Source of the DNA: Rhizophagus sp. LPA8_4_AMF
Lineage: Eukaryota; Glomeromycota; Glomeromycetes; Glomerales; Glomeraceae
DNA length: 22,401 nt
NCBI GenBank assembly: GCA_021464525.1
Contig: JADRCO010001117.1
Coordinates: 1-22,401, forward strand
Reading direction: 5' to 3'
Of the stretch, positions 20,515-22,401 are shown piece after piece; the stretch's first letter is position 1, and each line of letters begins with the position of its first letter. The notes beneath the pieces are model-generated. The model was not told the DNA's origin. It saw only the letters and a list, made by a program, of their open reading frames with translations, and ran no database searches. A program made the position numbers and the translations under genes.

Positions 20515-21215
20515 ACCTGAATATATCTTGCTCATTATATAATCATATCATTTGTAATAATCATCAGAATATTAGTTCTGGAAGAGTATTAAAATTAAGT
20601 AATCTATCTACTGAACATGATAATCTTAAACTAATCGGATATTTTGTTGATAATTTATTATATTATTAATTTCTTCTACTTCAATTTTGCTTTTTTAAAT
20701 TCTATTTGATTATGAAAATTACTTAACATCTATATAAAATATCACCATCTACATCTTCTGTTGGTGAATTTGCATTCAAGCATCTTTAAATTACACGCAC
20801 AATTAATTGGGATATTTTAATGTTAAACCTTCAGTTGGTCTTAACTGTTAATTCTTGACAGATTCTTATTGCTAAACTTTTATCATGGTTTACATGATGG
20901 TATGGAGACCTCATACAGTACATAATTACACTACAAATATCGGCAGCTTTAATATAATTTGAATTTCAGGAGCAATATAATGTAGAACACCATTTATATA
21001 TTTATGAATTCATTATAATCTGACAGGTTTATGTAGTTCCATATCAGTTATGAAATATGCCCATAAATCGCAAGGCTTAGTATTCCAACTTAAATTTATT
21101 ATAATTTGTATCTCAATAATTACGTAAATTTCCATGTTCTGCATAATGCAAACCTATCATAAAAATTTTTGTTTCCGGATCTTGTGTTATAGTAATAGTG
21201 ACGTTCACTAATTTA
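20515..21215 (-). pseudogene. relic of a second-subfamily TKL kinase (catalytic core and tail)
   Basis: Read downwards, the minus strand shows TQDPETKIFMIG, YAEHGNLRNY and a stop (about 21205-21115). Next come TDMGLHKP-like and LHYIAPEI-like pieces, then KAADICSVIMYCM, SPYHHVNHDKSLAIRICQEL (about 20945-20850) and the tail RLLNFNTLPE (about 20620-20590). Order and spacing match a kinase subfamily with APE and an MGL variant of DFG, different from genes 1 and 2. Many stops and frameshifts and a lost HRD segment make it clearly dead. The tail is a diverged copy of the one at 8300-8545. Confidence 0.7.
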
Positions 21216-22179
21216 CCTCATTGTTTTGATTCATTGTATACCATACCAATCATATCCCAATTATTTGTTTGCAATACATGAGAAAATAAAAGTTTTTTAT
21301 TTATGATAGCTTATTATTAATAGTAAACTATAATTTAATAAACAAAACTGAATGTTAAATTGGATTTGAAAATCAACTGATCGTATAAGATAATGGATAT
21401 AAATCTACTTCGTATAAATAAAATATGAGAAGTTTTATAAACTGAATCAAAAAAAAAGACGAAAAAAGCAAAAACTCTATTTATTTCAACTTTGAAATAT
21501 TAATTTATTTTTTATTTTACGTATTATTATTTTTGGTAGAAATATTATGCGCATTTGGAAATAAGGTTTAAAATGCTTCAAACTTCGCGAAGAATTATAG
21601 AAAGGATAACTCTAGCTATTTAACAAAAAAAGAACTTTAAAATAAATTAGTTTATTAACCAATTTATTAAATCATTCAAAAGTAGTAAAAATTATTATGA
21701 CGTAATTAATTAATATGAAAACCAAAGATATTCATTGAATATTGTACCTTGATTTCACATTTAGTTATGTTTTAAAGTTATAGATTTCATTATCAGTCGC
21801 AATGAATTATATTATAAGAGAATTAAATAGAATTACCATAAAACAATTTAAGATTGTTGTTATAAATGTATAATAAGAAAAGAATTGACGAATTCTGATG
21901 TTTTGTTTAAATCAGTAACAGGAGAAAATTCGTTCGATATAACTTAGGACATCGTTATCATCCGAAATGTAAAAAACCTTTGAAATGGTGTAAAAAAAAC
22001 CAGAAAAAGTTTTGAAATCTATAAGAAATAACCTAATTTGACATGTAAATTTTAAAATAACCGGTATTTTATATAATTAATGAGAAATAGGAAATTCTAA
22101 TGGTAATGGACTCGCTCGAGTGCAAGTGCGTGCTAAAAAACTGACCGAAAAGCTTAAGTGCTAGGTGTGAATTTCTCCA
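21216..22179. other. decayed stretch between two kinase remnants
   Basis: No recognisable reading. By position it would hold the rest of the N-lobe and early introns of the dead kinase on either side, perhaps enlarged by insertions. Composition is strongly AT-rich, apart from a GC-richer patch near 22105-22135 (CTCGCTCGAG). Confidence 0.35.
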
Positions 22180-22290
22180 TTGCACTCCTGCCTCCGAATC
22201 CTATTTCTTCATTATTACTGAAATATTTATGAATACAATATTTATTTATCCAATCAATACTTATATTATTCAGTTGGACGTAATGGAGTT
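22180..22290 (-). pseudogene. relic of a kinase N-terminal exon
   Basis: The minus strand reads SIDWINKYCIHKYFSN followed by EEIGFGGR and then degenerates. Gene 1's first exon has the same layout (INWIE...[15 protein letters not shown]), with about ten residues fewer here. It may be the 5' end of the dead kinase continuing at 21215, because strand and order agree, or a separate fragment. Confidence 0.5.
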
Positions 22291-22365
22291 TAGTGATAAC
22301 TATAATATTGACAAAAAAAAAAAGTTAATTCCGAATTTTATCAATAAACTAGAAGTTGCGGTTTG

Positions 22366-22384
22366 TGGGGGACTTCGTCCCCCA
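22366..22384. repeat. perfect 8-bp GC hairpin (TGGGGGAC-TTC-GTCCCCCA)
   Basis: TGGGGGAC (22366-22373) pairs exactly with GTCCCCCA (22377-22384) around a TTC loop. It is followed by a T-run at the window end. In a eukaryote this is not a terminator; it looks like a dispersed mini-hairpin, with an ACTTCG core also seen in the small stem at 6064-6080. Confidence 0.65.
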
Positions 22385-22401
22385 TGCAAATTAGTTTTTT
22401 T

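Noticed and set aside
22366-22401. Hairpin followed by a T-run as a rho-independent terminator
   Set aside because: The window is eukaryotic (introns throughout), so a bacterial-type terminator is not meaningful.
1-22401. CRISPR array or prokaryotic defence island
   Set aside because: No regularly spaced direct repeats, and spliced eukaryotic genes dominate.

Overview
The window is very AT-rich nuclear DNA. Its genes are split by short GT-AG introns of about 50 to 100 bases and are separated by long decayed intergenic stretches full of transposon relics. The kinase family (HxDLHSxN loop, CW...RP C-lobe ending), the non-LTR retrotransposon tails and the LRR/coiled-coil style together point to an arbuscular mycorrhizal fungus, most likely Rhizophagus or a close relative. 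The organism call is inference from family style, not from a database match.

Two intact-looking genes are present, both on the minus strand. Gene 1 (1803 down to 1, running off the left edge) encodes a tyrosine-kinase-like (TKL) protein kinase followed by a four-helix-bundle module like the N-terminal domain of MLKL, the necroptosis executioner. Gene 2 (19077 down to 13346) has seven exons that join in frame into a predicted 1753-residue protein. Its modules in order are: TKL kinase, MLKL-like helical bundle, a 700-residue segment with one good and one degenerate MACPF (perforin-like) signature, a leucine-rich repeat block, and a long coiled coil. A kinase, an MLKL-type bundle, a pore-forming-type fold and a recognition-type LRR in one chain is the most interesting content of the window. 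It looks like a candidate cell-death or self/non-self machine; that function is inference.

Layout: 1-1803 gene 1; about 1800-3370 intergenic with paired CACGTG boxes, an 8-bp hairpin and a tRNA-like relic; 3370-3540 a hAT transposase end (+); 3640-4985 a decayed LINE-like ORF (-); 5275-5815 a truncated copy of gene 2 (-); 5830-8290 nothing recognisable; 8300-9085 further kinase relics (-); 9100-10740 mostly blank with hairpins; 10740-12350 a LINE relic (+) interrupted at 11079-11753 by a palindromic Tc1/mariner-type MITE; 12350-13345 mostly blank; 13346-19077 gene 2; 19078-20510 upstream DNA with paired CACGTG boxes; 20515-22290 relics of another kinase of a different subfamily (-); 22366-22384 a GC hairpin.

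Every kinase copy, live or dead, lies on the minus strand. This suggests a tandem birth-and-death cluster that has been diluted by transposons. Splice sites and frames were worked out by hand from the sequence. No transcript data or homology search was available.
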